A DNA stretch of 64,000 nt from Kineosporia sp. R_H_3 (GTDB lineage Bacteria; Actinomycetota; Actinomycetes; Actinomycetales; Kineosporiaceae): positions 73,096 to 137,095 of the forward strand of contig NZ_MWLL01000189.1 of NCBI RefSeq assembly GCF_002198675.1, written 5' to 3'. The translations under genes and the position numbers were made by a program. Each line of letters begins with the position of its first letter. Position 1 is the first letter of the stretch. Positions 1 to 8,702 of this stretch are shown here, one piece after another. Below the pieces are notes generated by a model, which ran no database searches, was not told where the DNA came from, and was given only the letters and a program-made list of their open reading frames with translations.

Positions 1-122
1 AGGACGACGAGGACGACGACGACCTCGAGGACGTCGACGACATCGACGACATCGGGATCGACGACACGGGCTCGGTCGACCTGGCCGAGGTCGACGCGGC
101 AGCGGCCCGGGGCGACCACTAG
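1..122 (+). CDS. 3' end of an unidentified acidic protein (5' truncated by window)
   Basis: Only the last 39 codons or so are present, read in the frame starting at base 3 and ending at a TAG (120-122). The visible tail is dominated by Asp and Glu, with a run of Asp residues, then a short less acidic end finishing in RGDH. Such low-complexity acidic tails give no family assignment. It is convergent with the aldo/keto reductase and a hairpin lies between the two. It could be the end of one of the small conserved proteins usually found beside this reductase in actinobacteria, but nothing here proves that. Confidence 0.5.
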   Translation, partial: DDEDDDDLEDVDDIDDIGIDDTGSVDLAEVDAAAARGDH

Positions 123-140
123 CAACCGGTCGGGCGGTCC

Positions 141-161
141 GGTCCGCCCACGGGGCGGACC
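141..161. terminator. Bidirectional intrinsic hairpin
   Basis: A perfect 9-bp inverted repeat, GGTCCGCCC (141-149) and GGGCGGACC (153-161), with a 3-nt loop. It sits between the convergent ends of the truncated gene (stop 122) and the reductase (stop 163), touching the reductase stop. There is no T-run, as is common in GC-rich actinobacteria. Confidence 0.6.
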
Positions 162-162
162 G

Positions 163-1146
163 TCAGAACCGCTCGGGGTACCCGATCTGCGGTGCCGACA
201 CCTCGGCGAGGGCGAGCCGGATCTCCGGCGGCAGCTCGACGGCCTCGCTGGCCAGCGAGGCCCGCAATTGGGACGCCGTCCGGGCGCCGACGAGCGCCGA
301 CGCGACGCCGGGTGTGTCCCGGACCCAGGCGAGCGCGACCTCGGTCGCCGAGCACCCGAGCCCGTCCGCGGCGGTGGCGACCGCGTCGACGACCCGGCGG
401 GACGCGCCGTCGAGGTACACCCCGACGAACCCCGACAGGTGCGGCGACGCGGCGCGCGAGTCCGCCGGCGTCCCGGTGCGGTACTTGCCGGTGAGCACCC
501 CGCGCCCGAGCGGGGACCACGCGAGCACCCCGAGCCCGAGCGCCTCGGCCGCCGGCAGCACCTCGCGCTCGACCCCGCGCTGCACGAGCGAGAACTCCAC
601 CTCGGCGGCGACCGCACCGGCCCCGCCGAGGCCGCCGGCTCCGGCCGCCTCGAGGAGCGTGGCGGCCCGGGCGGTCTGCCAGCCGCAGTAGTTCGCGAAG
701 CCGACGTAGCGGGCCCGGCCGGTCCGCAGGGCGTGCTCGAGGGCCGACATCGTCTCTTCGAGCGGCACGTCCTCGTGCCACGCCTGCGCGAGCCACAGGT
801 CGACGTGGTCGGTGCGCAGCCGGCGCAGCGAGCCGTCGAGCGCGGCCAGCATCGTGCGGCGCGACGTGTCGACCTCCTGGACGCCGTGCCGCCGGACGAC
901 GCCGGCCTTCGTGCACACGATGACGTCCTCGCGGGGCACGAGCGTGCCCAGCAGGGACCCCAGGACCGTCTCGGACGCGCCGTCCCCGTAGGACGCCGCG
1001 GTGTCGACGAGGGTCCCGCCGGCGTCCGTGAACTCCCTCAGCTGGTCGGCGGCCTCGTGCTCGTCGGTGTCGCGCCCCCAGGTCAGCGTCCCGAGCCCGA
1101 GCCGGCTGACCAGGAGGCCGCTGCGTCCGACTGCTCGCTGCTCCAC
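163..1146 (-). CDS. Aldo/keto reductase with Gln at the catalytic His position
   Basis: A 327-aa TIM-barrel oxidoreductase of the AKR superfamily, expected to reduce an aldehyde or ketone with NADPH in the cytosol; the substrate is unknown. Visible AKR residues are Asp48, Tyr53 (in DTAASYG) and Lys80 (CTKAG). The position aligned with the usual catalytic His (QVHAWD in the second reductase of this window) is Gln121 (LAQAWH). The reading frame stays open far upstream, but the family sequence begins at VEQRAVGRSG, so GTG at 1146 is chosen. A TACGTT box (1154-1159) lies 7 nt before it, which fits a leaderless transcript; TTG at 1155 is the alternative. It is divergent from the F420-type oxidoreductase. 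Confidence 0.88.
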   Translation of the reverse strand: MEQRAVGRSGLLVSRLGLGTLTWGRDTDEHEAADQLREFTDAGGTLVDTAASYGDGASETVLGSLLGTLVPREDVIVCTKAGVVRRHGVQEVDTSRRTMLAALDGSLRRLRTDHVDLWLAQAWHEDVPLEETMSALEHALRTGRARYVGFANYCGWQTARAATLLEAAGAGGLGGAGAVAAEVEFSLVQRGVEREVLPAAEALGLGVLAWSPLGRGVLTGKYRTGTPADSRAASPHLSGFVGVYLDGASRRVVDAVATAADGLGCSATEVALAWVRDTPGVASALVGARTASQLRASLASEAVELPPEIRLALAEVSAPQIGYPERF

Positions 1147-1253
1147 GGTGGTCAACGTAGAGCAATCATCCGCGCCGCTCCGGCATCTCGGGGGACACGA
1201 CGCCGGCACCGCGCAATGCCGGGGAGGCGCCTCGGCGGCAGGTGACCCGCCGG

Positions 1254-1259
1254 TAGGGT
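1254..1259 (+). promoter_or_regulatory. -10 box TAGGGT for a leaderless mRNA
   Basis: TAGGGT ends 7 nt before the ATG at 1267, and no Shine-Dalgarno sequence fits in between. This spacing puts the transcription start at or next to the start codon. Confidence 0.5.
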
Positions 1260-1266
1260 CGGACGT

Positions 1267-2331
1267 ATGCGCCTCGGAATCAACCTCGGCTACTGGGGTA
1301 TGGGCAACGACGCCGACAACCTCGCGCTCGCGCGCGAGGCGGACCGCCTCGGCTACGCCGTCGCCTGGGTCGCCGAGGCCTACGGCTCCGACGCCGCGAC
1401 GATCCTGTCGTGGATCGCCGCGCAGACCGAGCGGATCGACATCGGCTCCGCGGTGTTCCAGATCCCGGCGCGCACACCCGCGATGACCGCGATGACCGCG
1501 GGAACCCTGGACACCCTGTCGGGCGGCCGGTTCCGGCTCGGGCTCGGCGTGAGCGGCCCCCAGGTCTCCGAGGGCTGGCACGGCGTCCGGTTCGACGCCC
1601 CGCTCGGGCGCACCCGGGAGTACGTCGACATCGTCCGGATGGCGCTGCGCCGCGACAAGGTCGAGTACGCGGGCAAGCACTACACGCTGCCGCTCCCCGA
1701 CGGCCCCGGCAAGGCGCTGCGGCTGACGATCCACCCGGTCCGGGAGGAGATCCCGGTCTACCTCGCCGCCGTCGGCCCGAAGAACCTCGAGCTCACCGGC
1801 GAGCTCGCCGAGGGCTGGCTCGCCATCTTCTTCTCGCCCGAGCACGCCGAGGTCTCCCTCGCGCCGCTGCGCGCCGGCCGGGTCACGGCCGGCAAGGGCA
1901 CCCCGGAGAACCCGCTCGCCGGGTTCGACATCGTCCCGACCGTCCCGGTCGCGATCACGGACGACGTGTCGTCGGCGGCCGACCGCCTGCGCGGCTACGC
2001 GGCGCTCTACACCGGTGGCATGGGCAGCCGCGACAAGAACTTCTACAACGCCCTCATGCGCCGGATGGGCTTCGAGGACGCGGCCGCCAAGGTCCAGGAC
2101 CTCTACCTCGCCAAGCAGCACCGGGACGCCGCCGCCGCCGTCCCGGAGGAGTTCATCGACGCCACGAGCCTGCTCGGGCCCAAGGAGCGCGTCCGCGACC
2201 GGATGGTCGCGTTCGCCGAGGCCGGCGTGACGACCCTGACGATCAGCCCCGCAGCCCTGAACCTGGAGGACCGCGTGTCCATGCTCCGTGACGTCGCCGA
2301 CGCGCTCGAGGCCGCCGGGCTCGCAGAGTGA
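1267..2331 (+). CDS. LLM-class F420-dependent oxidoreductase
   Basis: A 354-aa luciferase-like monooxygenase fold protein. The N-terminal strand MRLGINLGYW, the segment AWVAEAYGSDA and the motif LSGGRFRLGLGVSGPQVSEGW are typical of the F420-using actinobacterial branch. It is predicted to carry out hydride transfer between reduced coenzyme F420 and an unknown substrate in the cytosol. The ATG at 1267 follows a leaderless-type -10 box. Its stop overlaps the GTG of uppP by 4 nt (GTGA), so the two are probably cotranslated. This pairing with uppP recurs in actinobacteria, but no functional link is established. Confidence 0.9.
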   Translation: MRLGINLGYWGMGNDADNLALAREADRLGYAVAWVAEAYGSDAATILSWIAAQTERIDIGSAVFQIPARTPAMTAMTAGTLDTLSGGRFRLGLGVSGPQVSEGWHGVRFDAPLGRTREYVDIVRMALRRDKVEYAGKHYTLPLPDGPGKALRLTIHPVREEIPVYLAAVGPKNLELTGELAEGWLAIFFSPEHAEVSLAPLRAGRVTAGKGTPENPLAGFDIVPTVPVAITDDVSSAADRLRGYAALYTGGMGSRDKNFYNALMRRMGFEDAAAKVQDLYLAKQHRDAAAAVPEEFIDATSLLGPKERVRDRMVAFAEAGVTTLTISPAALNLEDRVSMLRDVADALEAAGLAE

Positions 2332-3164
2332 GCACCCTGAGCTACTTCGACTCCGTCGTCCTCGGGGTCGTCGAAGGGCTGACCGAGTTCCTGCCGGTCT
2401 CGAGCACCGGCCACCTGACGATCGCGAGCAAGGCCCTCGGGCTGAAGATCGACGACCCCGCGATCACCGCCTACACGGCGATCATCCAGATGGGCGCGAT
2501 CTTCGCCACGTTCCTCTACTTCCGCAAGGACATCTGGCTGCTCGCCAAGGAGGGCACGACCGGCTGGCGGTCGAGCGACTGGCGCCGGCGGCAGGACTTC
2601 AAGTTCGCCTGGTACGTCGTCGCCGGCTCGATCCCCATCGGCGTCGTCGGGTTCCTCTCCAAGGACCTCATCACCGGCCCGCTGCGCAGCCTGTGGGTCG
2701 TCGCCGCCGCGCTCATCCTCTGGAGCGGCGTCATGTACGTCGCCGAGAAGCGCGGCCGGCAGAGCCTGGACCAGCAGGACCTCACCCTGAAGATCGTCCT
2801 GACGATCGGCCTCGTGCAGTGCCTCGCACTGATCCCGGGCGTCTCGCGCTCGGGTGCGACGATCTCGGCCGGTCTGCTCCAGGACGTGAACCGGGTCACG
2901 GCGACCCGGCTGTCGTTCTTCCTCGCGATCCCCGCGCTCACCGCGGCCGGGCTCTACGAGCTCAAGGACGTCGACACCGCGGTCGTCGGCTGGGGCCAGA
3001 TCGCGGTCGGCACGCTTGTGTCGTTCGCCGTCGCCTACGCCTCGATCGCGTGGCTCCTGCGGTTCGTCGCGAAGCACCCGATCACGGTCTTCGTCGGGTA
3101 CCGGGTCGCCGCCGGCGCGGCGCTCCTCGTGCTGCTCACGGCGGGTCTCGTCAGCGCCACCTGA
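2328..3164 (+). CDS. uppP: Undecaprenyl-diphosphate phosphatase
   Basis: A 278-aa polytopic membrane enzyme of the BacA/UppP family. It dephosphorylates undecaprenyl diphosphate to recycle the lipid carrier for peptidoglycan and other wall polymers, and confers background bacitracin tolerance. Both signature motifs are present: EGLTEFLPVSSTGH at residues 16-29, with the catalytic Glu residues and Ser, and PGVSRSGAT at 170-178 with the phosphate-binding Arg. About eight hydrophobic helices are visible and the length is normal. The start is GTG within the GTGA overlap with the preceding gene. Confidence 0.95.
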   Translation: MSTLSYFDSVVLGVVEGLTEFLPVSSTGHLTIASKALGLKIDDPAITAYTAIIQMGAIFATFLYFRKDIWLLAKEGTTGWRSSDWRRRQDFKFAWYVVAGSIPIGVVGFLSKDLITGPLRSLWVVAAALILWSGVMYVAEKRGRQSLDQQDLTLKIVLTIGLVQCLALIPGVSRSGATISAGLLQDVNRVTATRLSFFLAIPALTAAGLYELKDVDTAVVGWGQIAVGTLVSFAVAYASIAWLLRFVAKHPITVFVGYRVAAGAALLVLLTAGLVSAT

Positions 3165-3217
3165 GCCGTCGTCCGGCGGTGCGCCGAGCGCGGCGCGCCG
3201 TCCCGGGCGGCACCCCT

Positions 3218-3223
3218 TAGAGT
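3218..3223 (+). promoter_or_regulatory. -10 box TAGAGT for a leaderless mRNA
   Basis: TAGAGT lies exactly 6 nt before the GTG at 3230, with no ribosome binding site between. This supports both the start choice and an independent promoter downstream of uppP. Confidence 0.5.
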
Positions 3224-3229
3224 CGGCTC

Positions 3230-4003
3230 GTGCCCACCGTCCTGCTCGTCCGCCACGGCCGCACGACCGCGAACGCGAGCGGCGTGCTCGCCGGCTGGAC
3301 GCCCGGGGTCGGCCTCGACGACACCGGCCGCGCGCAGGCCCAGGCCCTCGCCGCGCGGATGGCGGTGCTGCCGCTGGTCTCGATCGTCACGAGCCCACTG
3401 CAGCGCTGCGTCGAGACCTCCGCGGCCCTCGTCGCCGTCGCCGGGCCGGACGCCGCGGCGCGGCCCGAGCCGGTCGTCGACGAGCGCCTCGGGGAGTGCC
3501 GCTACGGCGACTGGACCGGCAAGGAGCTCAAGGTCCTCGCGAAGGAGCCGCTCTGGGCCGTCGTCCAGGCGCACCCGTCGGCCGTGACGTTCCCCGGCCC
3601 CGAGGGCGAGTCGATGCTCACGATGCAGCACCGGGCCGTCGAGGCCGTCCGCGCTCACGACGCCCGGGTCGCCGCCGAGCACGGCCCCGACGCCGTGTGG
3701 GTCGCCGTCTCGCACGGGGACGTCATCAAGGCCGTCGTCGCCGATGCCCTCGGCATGCACCTGGACGCCTTCCAGCGGATCCAGGTCGACCCGTGCTCGG
3801 TGAGCGCCGTCCGCTACACCCCGCTGCGTCCGTTCTCGCTGCGGGTCAACGACACCGGCGGGGACCTCTCGGCGCTGCGACCCCCACCCGCCAAGAAGCG
3901 CCGCGCCGCCCGCAAGGGCACCCGGACGACGGCCGCCGCCCTCGCGGCGGCCTCCGACGCGGCCGTCGGCGGCGGCGCCGGCAACGACGACGGCAACGGC
4001 TAG
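3230..4003 (+). CDS. Histidine phosphatase family protein (MSMEG_4193 type)
   Basis: A 257-aa phosphoglycerate-mutase-like phosphatase. RHGRT near residues 8-12 carries the phospho-accepting His. SPLQRCVETS, a GE/LGECRYGDW segment and the late SHGDVIKAVV complete the family pattern. The in vivo substrate of this actinobacterial subgroup is not established. The C-terminus is an unusual tail, first rich in Lys and Arg (KKRRAARK) and then Ala/Gly-rich, probably disordered. The start is GTG after a leaderless-type -10 box. Its stop codon TAG (4001-4003) is also the first half of the TAGGGT box for the next gene. Confidence 0.88.
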   Translation: MPTVLLVRHGRTTANASGVLAGWTPGVGLDDTGRAQAQALAARMAVLPLVSIVTSPLQRCVETSAALVAVAGPDAAARPEPVVDERLGECRYGDWTGKELKVLAKEPLWAVVQAHPSAVTFPGPEGESMLTMQHRAVEAVRAHDARVAAEHGPDAVWVAVSHGDVIKAVVADALGMHLDAFQRIQVDPCSVSAVRYTPLRPFSLRVNDTGGDLSALRPPPAKKRRAARKGTRTTAAALAAASDAAVGGGAGNDDGNG

Positions 4004-4006
4004 GGT
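4001..4006 (+). promoter_or_regulatory. -10 box TAGGGT that includes the upstream stop codon
   Basis: TAGGGT lies 8 nt before the ATG at 4015. Its first three bases are the TAG stop of the phosphatase gene. A leaderless start for the DUF3090 gene is plausible, although read-through from upstream cannot be excluded. Confidence 0.4.
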
Positions 4007-4014
4007 CTGTGGAT

Positions 4015-4611
4015 ATGTCTCGTCAGGTCTTCGACTACGACCCGCCGGACCGCTTCGTGGCGGGCACGGTCGGTGAGCCGGGCCAGCGCACCTTCTTCCT
4101 CCAGGCGCGCGCCGGCACCCGGCTCACGAGCGTCGCGCTCGAGAAGACCCAGGTGAGCGTCCTCGCCGAGCGCGTCGACGAGCTGCTCGACGAGGTCCTG
4201 CGGCGCAGCGGCGGACAGGCACCCGTCCCGGCCCTCACCCCGACGGTCGCCGAGGACACCGCCGCGCTCGACACCCCCATCGAGGAGGAGTTCCGGGTCG
4301 GCACGATGAGCCTGGCCTGGGACGGCGAGACGAGCCGGGTCGTCATCGAGGCGTTCTCCGAGGGGGCCACGCCGGAGCTCGAGGACACCGACGACGAGGA
4401 CGACGAGGAGCCCGTCGGGCTGCTCGCGGACGACGAGCCCGCGGCGTCCGGGATGGTCCTGCGGGTCCGGCTCACCGGCGCCCAGGCCCGGGCCTTCGCC
4501 AAGCGCGCGCTCGCCGTCGTCGCCGCCGGCCGGCCGCCGTGCCCGTTCTGCGAGGGACCGCTCGACCCGCAGGGGCACATCTGCCCGCGGGCCAACGGCT
4601 ACCGGCGCTGA
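4015..4611 (+). CDS. DUF3090 family protein
   Basis: A 198-aa conserved actinobacterial protein of unknown function, beginning MSRQVFDYDPPDRFVAGTVG. The middle holds an acidic stretch of consecutive Asp and Glu residues (about 120-135). The C-terminus has a CPFC pair followed by a further Cys in HICPR, suggesting a small metal-binding end. The much longer open frame upstream is rejected because family similarity starts at this ATG. The order phosphatase, DUF3090, SCO1664-like protein, mshC is widely conserved in actinobacteria. Its stop (4609-4611) is 2 nt from the next start, so the next gene is probably translationally coupled. Confidence 0.9.
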   Translation: MSRQVFDYDPPDRFVAGTVGEPGQRTFFLQARAGTRLTSVALEKTQVSVLAERVDELLDEVLRRSGGQAPVPALTPTVAEDTAALDTPIEEEFRVGTMSLAWDGETSRVVIEAFSEGATPELEDTDDEDDEEPVGLLADDEPAASGMVLRVRLTGAQARAFAKRALAVVAAGRPPCPFCEGPLDPQGHICPRANGYRR

Positions 4612-4613
4612 CC

Positions 4614-5492
4614 GTGCCCGCAGAGCCGGCCGACCAGGCGCCCGCCCAGCCGCCCGCGACGGTCGACGAGGCGACCCGGGTCGAGATCCTCTCCCGCGGC
4701 GAGCTGGAGATCCGGGGCCGGCTCGTCGACGCGAGCAACGCGACGCTGCTCGCGAGCGTGTCGCTCGACGGGGTCACCGCACCGTGCGTCTACAAGCCGG
4801 TCGCGGGGGAGCGGCCGCTGTGGGACTTCCCGTCCCGCACGCTGGCCCGCCGCGAGGTCGCCGCCTACGTGCTGTCCGCGGGGGCCGGGCTCGACGTCGT
4901 CCCGGTGACCGTCCTGCGCGAGGGGCCGTACGGCACCGGCAGCGTGCAGTGGTGGGTCGACGAGGGCCAGGTCGACGAGGACGGCGACCCGGTCTCCGGC
5001 GAGCCCGGGGCCGGGCTCGTCGACGTCGTCCCGCCGCAGGAGCTGCCCGCGGGGTGGCGGCGCATCCTCGACGCCGAGGGCATCGACGGCCGCCCGGTCG
5101 TGCTCGCCCACGCCGACGACCCGACGCTGCGCCGGATGGCGCTGTTCGACGCCGTCGCGAACAACGCCGACCGCAAGGGCGGCCACGTCGTCCGGGACGC
5201 CGAGGGCGGTGTCTTCGGCGTCGACCACGGCCTCACCTTCAACCTCGACGACAAGCTCCGGACCGTGCTCTGGGGCTGGGCGGGCGAGCGGCTGCCGGGG
5301 CAGGACCGCGAGCTGCTCGCCGTGCTCGTCAAGGACCTCGAGGGCGGCGGCCCCGTGCGCGCCGCGCTCGACGACCTGCTCGCCGTCGAGGAGGTCGACC
5401 GGACCGCCGAGCGGGCGCGCGACATCCTCTCGGCGGGGCGCTACCCGCGGCCCTCCTACGGCCGCCCACCGATCCCGTGGCCGGCCTTCTGA
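4614..5492 (+). CDS. SCO1664 family protein (kinase-like fold)
   Basis: A 292-aa protein of the SCO1664 family, distantly related to phosphatidylinositol 3/4-kinase-like or HipA-like folds. Kinase-like features can be seen: CVYKPVAGERPLWDFP, with a Lys suited to nucleotide binding, then FDAVANNADRKGGHVV, with the N-A-D-R-K catalytic-loop pattern, and VFGVDHGLTFN as the metal-binding loop. The substrate is unknown. The GTG at 4614 is chosen because it directly follows the DUF3090 stop; the longer frame would overlap that gene by about 70 bp. Functional assignment beyond the family name is inference. Confidence 0.85.
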   Translation: MPAEPADQAPAQPPATVDEATRVEILSRGELEIRGRLVDASNATLLASVSLDGVTAPCVYKPVAGERPLWDFPSRTLARREVAAYVLSAGAGLDVVPVTVLREGPYGTGSVQWWVDEGQVDEDGDPVSGEPGAGLVDVVPPQELPAGWRRILDAEGIDGRPVVLAHADDPTLRRMALFDAVANNADRKGGHVVRDAEGGVFGVDHGLTFNLDDKLRTVLWGWAGERLPGQDRELLAVLVKDLEGGGPVRAALDDLLAVEEVDRTAERARDILSAGRYPRPSYGRPPIPWPAF

Positions 5493-5529
5493 GCCCGCGA
5501 CCGGCGCGGCACCCCGTGCGGCGAGCGGT

Positions 5530-5535
5530 TAGGCT
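5530..5535 (+). promoter_or_regulatory. -10 box TAGGCT for leaderless mshC
   Basis: TAGGCT lies exactly 6 nt before the GTG start of mshC at 5542 and no ribosome binding site fits the gap. Confidence 0.45.
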
Positions 5536-5541
5536 CCGGTC

Positions 5542-6825
5542 GTGACTCGCTGGCCCGCGCCCCCCGTCCCGACCCTGCCCGGCCGAGGGCTCCCGGTCCG
5601 CCTCCACGACACCGCGACCGGCACCGCCGTGCCGAGCGCCGAGGGCCCCGTCGCCCGGATGTACGTCTGCGGCATCACGCCCTACGACGCGACCCACCTC
5701 GGGCACGCCTCGACGTACGTCGCCTTCGACCTGCTCAACCGGGCCTGGCGGGACGCCGGGCTCGAGGTCCGGTACGTCCAGAACGTCACGGACGTCGACG
5801 ACCCGCTGCTCGAGCGGGCCAACGCGACGGGCGTGGACTGGAAGGTCCTCGCGACCGAGCAGACCGACCTGTTCGCCGAGGACATGGACGCCCTCGACGT
5901 CCTGCCGCCCGACGACTACATCGGTGCCGTCGAGGGCATCCCGCTCGTCGTCGACGCCGTCGAGAGGCTCCTCGACCTCGGGCACGCGTACCGGGTCGGC
6001 GCCTCCGAGGATCACCCGGACGGCGACGTGTACTTCTCCGTCAACGCCGACCCGTCGTTCGGCGCGGTGAGCCACCTCGACGAGCCGCAGATGCTCGAGA
6101 TCTTCGCCGAGCGGGGCGGCGACCCGGACCGCCCCGGCAAGAAGCACCCGCTCGACTGCCTGCTGTGGCGCGTGGCGCGCCCGGGCGAGCCCTCGTGGGA
6201 CGGCCGCACGCTCGGCTCCGGCCGCCCCGGCTGGCACATCGAGTGCACGACGATCGCGCTGAAGCACCTCGGGATGGGTTTCGACGTCCAGGGCGGCGGC
6301 GCGGACCTGATCTTCCCGCACCACGAGATGGGCGCGGCCGAGGGCCACCTGCTCACGGGCACCCACCCGTACGCCAAGGTGTACGCGCACACCGGCATGG
6401 TCGGGCTCGACGGCCACAAGATGAGCAAGTCCCGCGGCAACCTCGTCTTCGTCTCGCGGCTGCGGGCGGACGGCGTCCCGCCGGCGGCGATCCGGCTGCA
6501 GATCCTCGCGCACCACTACCGCACCGACTGGGAGTGGACGCAGGCCTCGCTCGACGAGGCGGTCGCCCGGCTCACCCGCTGGCAGACCGCGGCCCGGACG
6601 ACGCTCCCGCCCGGCGTCGTCGTCGCACCGTCCGAGGACGACACGGTCGCCGCCGTCCGTGAGCGCCTCGCCGACGACCTCGACGCGCCCGCCGCCCTGG
6701 CCGCGGTCGACGCCTGGGCGGACGCCGTCCTCGCCGTCCCCGGTACGACGGCCGCCCCGGCCGACGAGGCCGCCCACGGTCTCGTCGCCCTCGCGGCGGA
6801 CGCGCTCCTCGGCGTCCGGCTCTGA
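5542..6825 (+). CDS. mshC: Cysteine:1-D-myo-inosityl 2-amino-2-deoxy-alpha-D-glucopyranoside ligase
   Basis: A 427-aa class I aminoacyl-tRNA-synthetase-like enzyme that joins cysteine to GlcN-inositol with ATP, the third step of mycothiol synthesis in the cytosol. It resembles CysRS but is shorter. Cys43 in YVCGITPYD and the WHIECT segment supply the zinc site that binds the Cys substrate, THLGHAS is the HIGH-type motif, and KMSKS is at residues 293-297. It follows the conserved DUF3090/SCO1664 genes as in most actinobacteria. The presence of mshC means the cell probably uses mycothiol as its main low-molecular-weight thiol. The start is GTG behind a leaderless-type -10 box. Confidence 0.96.
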   Translation: MTRWPAPPVPTLPGRGLPVRLHDTATGTAVPSAEGPVARMYVCGITPYDATHLGHASTYVAFDLLNRAWRDAGLEVRYVQNVTDVDDPLLERANATGVDWKVLATEQTDLFAEDMDALDVLPPDDYIGAVEGIPLVVDAVERLLDLGHAYRVGASEDHPDGDVYFSVNADPSFGAVSHLDEPQMLEIFAERGGDPDRPGKKHPLDCLLWRVARPGEPSWDGRTLGSGRPGWHIECTTIALKHLGMGFDVQGGGADLIFPHHEMGAAEGHLLTGTHPYAKVYAHTGMVGLDGHKMSKSRGNLVFVSRLRADGVPPAAIRLQILAHHYRTDWEWTQASLDEAVARLTRWQTAARTTLPPGVVVAPSEDDTVAAVRERLADDLDAPAALAAVDAWADAVLAVPGTTAAPADEAAHGLVALAADALLGVRL

Positions 6826-6851
6826 GGCCGGCCCGCAGGCGCTGACCCACG

Positions 6852-8630
6852 GTGGCGCGGCTGCGGGTCGACCTGCTCGGACCGGTGCGGGTCTTCGTCG
6901 ACGACGTCCCCCGGGCCCTGACGCCGGGGCAGACCGCGGTCCTCGCGCTGCTCGTCCTCGAGCGCCCGCGGCCGGTGCCGGTCTCGATGCTCGTCGCCGC
7001 GATGGACGGCGGCACCCCGGCGCCGCGCGCCCTCCCGCGGCTGCGCGAGATCGTGGCCGCTCTCCCGGCCCTGCTCGCGGGCACCGGGTGGGAGACCGTT
7101 GCCGGCACGGACACCTTCGCCCTGCGGACGGCGGCGCTGGAGCTCGTCGTCGACGTCGACACGCTGCCGGACCTCGTGCGGTGGCCGCAGTCCCTCGTCA
7201 CGAAGCACGTGGACGGCGGTCCCGCGGTGCAGGAGACCGCCCGCGACCGGATCCGCACGCTCGCCGCCGCGTACCCGTTGCAGGGGCTGCCCGAGGAGCC
7301 GTTCCGGGCCTACCGGCGGAACCTGCGCGAGCACGCGGACGCCGCCCTGGGAGCCCTGCTCGCCAGCGCCTCGCCGCCCCCGGAACCGTTGCGGTACACC
7401 CTGTTCGGCGACACCCTCGCGCGCTGCGGCGAGCTGCCGCTGCCGCTGGACGTGCCGGCCGTGCACCGGCTGCTCGGCCTGCTCCTCTTCCGTCGCTCGA
7501 CCTCGCTCGGGGTCGACGAGGTCGCCCGCGTGCTGTGGCCCGCAGACCCGGTCGCGTCCGGGGCCGACGCCGTCCGGGCGTGCCTCGCCGTGCTCACCCG
7601 GGCCTGGGACCTGCCCTCACCGGTCGTGGTCGAGGAACCGGGCCCGCGCTGGCGGCTCGACCTGTCGACCGCGACGCTCGACGTCGACGTGGCGGCCGCC
7701 CTCGTCGGCGAGGCCGACCGCGCCCTCGCCCGCGGGGCGGCCGGCAGCGCCGCGGCGCTCCTGCGGCGCGCGGTCGACACCGTGACCGGCCGGCCTCTCG
7801 AGGGTCTCGCCGGGGAGCCGTTCGAGACCGAGCGTGCGGCGCTCCGGTCGTGGCGGCAGGACCTGGTCCGGCGCTGCGTGCGCGCCGAGGTGGCGGCCGG
7901 TCACGACGAGGCGGCCGTGGACGACCTGGCCGCGCTCGTCGAGGACCACCCGCTCGACGAGCCCCTCCTCGAGACCTCCCTCGGGGTGCTGCTGCGCACC
8001 GGCCGGCCGGAGCAGGCCCTCGCCGCCCACGACGCGGCCGCGGTCCGGATGCGGCATGCGCTCGGCACCGGCCCGGGACCGACCGCCCGGGCTCTCGTCC
8101 GGCAGGCGCGTGCCGCGGTCGCGCACCCTGCCGCACCGGCACCGGCACGGGCACCGAGGGCGGCGGGGCACCGGGGGAGCGGTGCCGACCGGCCGGCAGG
8201 CGCCCCGCGGCCGCGCCGGTTCGCCGGCCTGCTGCGGGCGCTCGGCGTGGACGACCTCGGGCCACGGGTGCGGGCGCTCGGGCGGCCCTCCTACGAGCCC
8301 AGGCCGGGCGCGTCGGGGCTCCGCCCGCCTCTGTTCGGCCCGCCGTCCGTGGTGTTCCGCAGCACCGGCCAGTGGGTCCTCGCGATCGTGCTGACCGCCG
8401 TCTGCTTCGTCGGTGCTCCCTGGGCGGCACCCGTGGTGCTCGCCGCCCTCGCCGTCGGCGGACGGGTCGCGAGCCGGGCGCACCTCACCACGGGCGCCGC
8501 AGTCTGGGCCGCGATCGCCGTGGTCCTGACCAGCACCGACCTCGTGGGATGGCACCTCGCGCCCTCGGCGGTGTCCGTGCTCTCGACCGCGCACGTCGCG
8601 CTGCTCCTGCTCGGCGCGCCGTACCGCTGA
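6852..8630 (+). CDS. Two-module SARP/BTAD-like protein with C-terminal membrane domain
   Basis: A 592-aa protein made of two SARP-type modules: a winged helix (about 4-100, LRVDLLGPVRVF) with a shortened BTAD-like TPR region (about 101-170), then a second winged helix (about 180-270, RYTLFGDTLARCGELPLP) with a full BTAD (about 275-420). A Pro/Ala-rich linker (about 425-500) leads to a hydrophobic end (about 505-592) with three or four membrane segments. SARP proteins are normally soluble activators of 250-300 aa with one module. Double modules and a membrane anchor are unusual. Whether either winged helix still binds DNA is not visible. The GTG at 6852 follows mshC by 26 nt. It is the first of three tandem paralogues. 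Confidence 0.8.
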   Translation: MARLRVDLLGPVRVFVDDVPRALTPGQTAVLALLVLERPRPVPVSMLVAAMDGGTPAPRALPRLREIVAALPALLAGTGWETVAGTDTFALRTAALELVVDVDTLPDLVRWPQSLVTKHVDGGPAVQETARDRIRTLAAAYPLQGLPEEPFRAYRRNLREHADAALGALLASASPPPEPLRYTLFGDTLARCGELPLPLDVPAVHRLLGLLLFRRSTSLGVDEVARVLWPADPVASGADAVRACLAVLTRAWDLPSPVVVEEPGPRWRLDLSTATLDVDVAAALVGEADRALARGAAGSAAALLRRAVDTVTGRPLEGLAGEPFETERAALRSWRQDLVRRCVRAEVAAGHDEAAVDDLAALVEDHPLDEPLLETSLGVLLRTGRPEQALAAHDAAAVRMRHALGTGPGPTARALVRQARAAVAHPAAPAPARAPRAAGHRGSGADRPAGAPRPRRFAGLLRALGVDDLGPRVRALGRPSYEPRPGASGLRPPLFGPPSVVFRSTGQWVLAIVLTAVCFVGAPWAAPVVLAALAVGGRVASRAHLTTGAAVWAAIAVVLTSTDLVGWHLAPSAVSVLSTAHVALLLLGAPYR

Positions 8631-8702
8631 CGGCGGTCTCGCACGCGGCCGACGGCGCGGACCGCTGCCGCAGGGCTCGCGGGCACGGCACAATCACTGC
8701 CC

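Noticed and set aside
1147-2121. Long minus-strand open frame continuing upstream of the first aldo/keto reductase
   Set aside because: It is antisense to the F420-type oxidoreductase, has no family similarity and reflects the scarcity of stop codons in GC-rich DNA.
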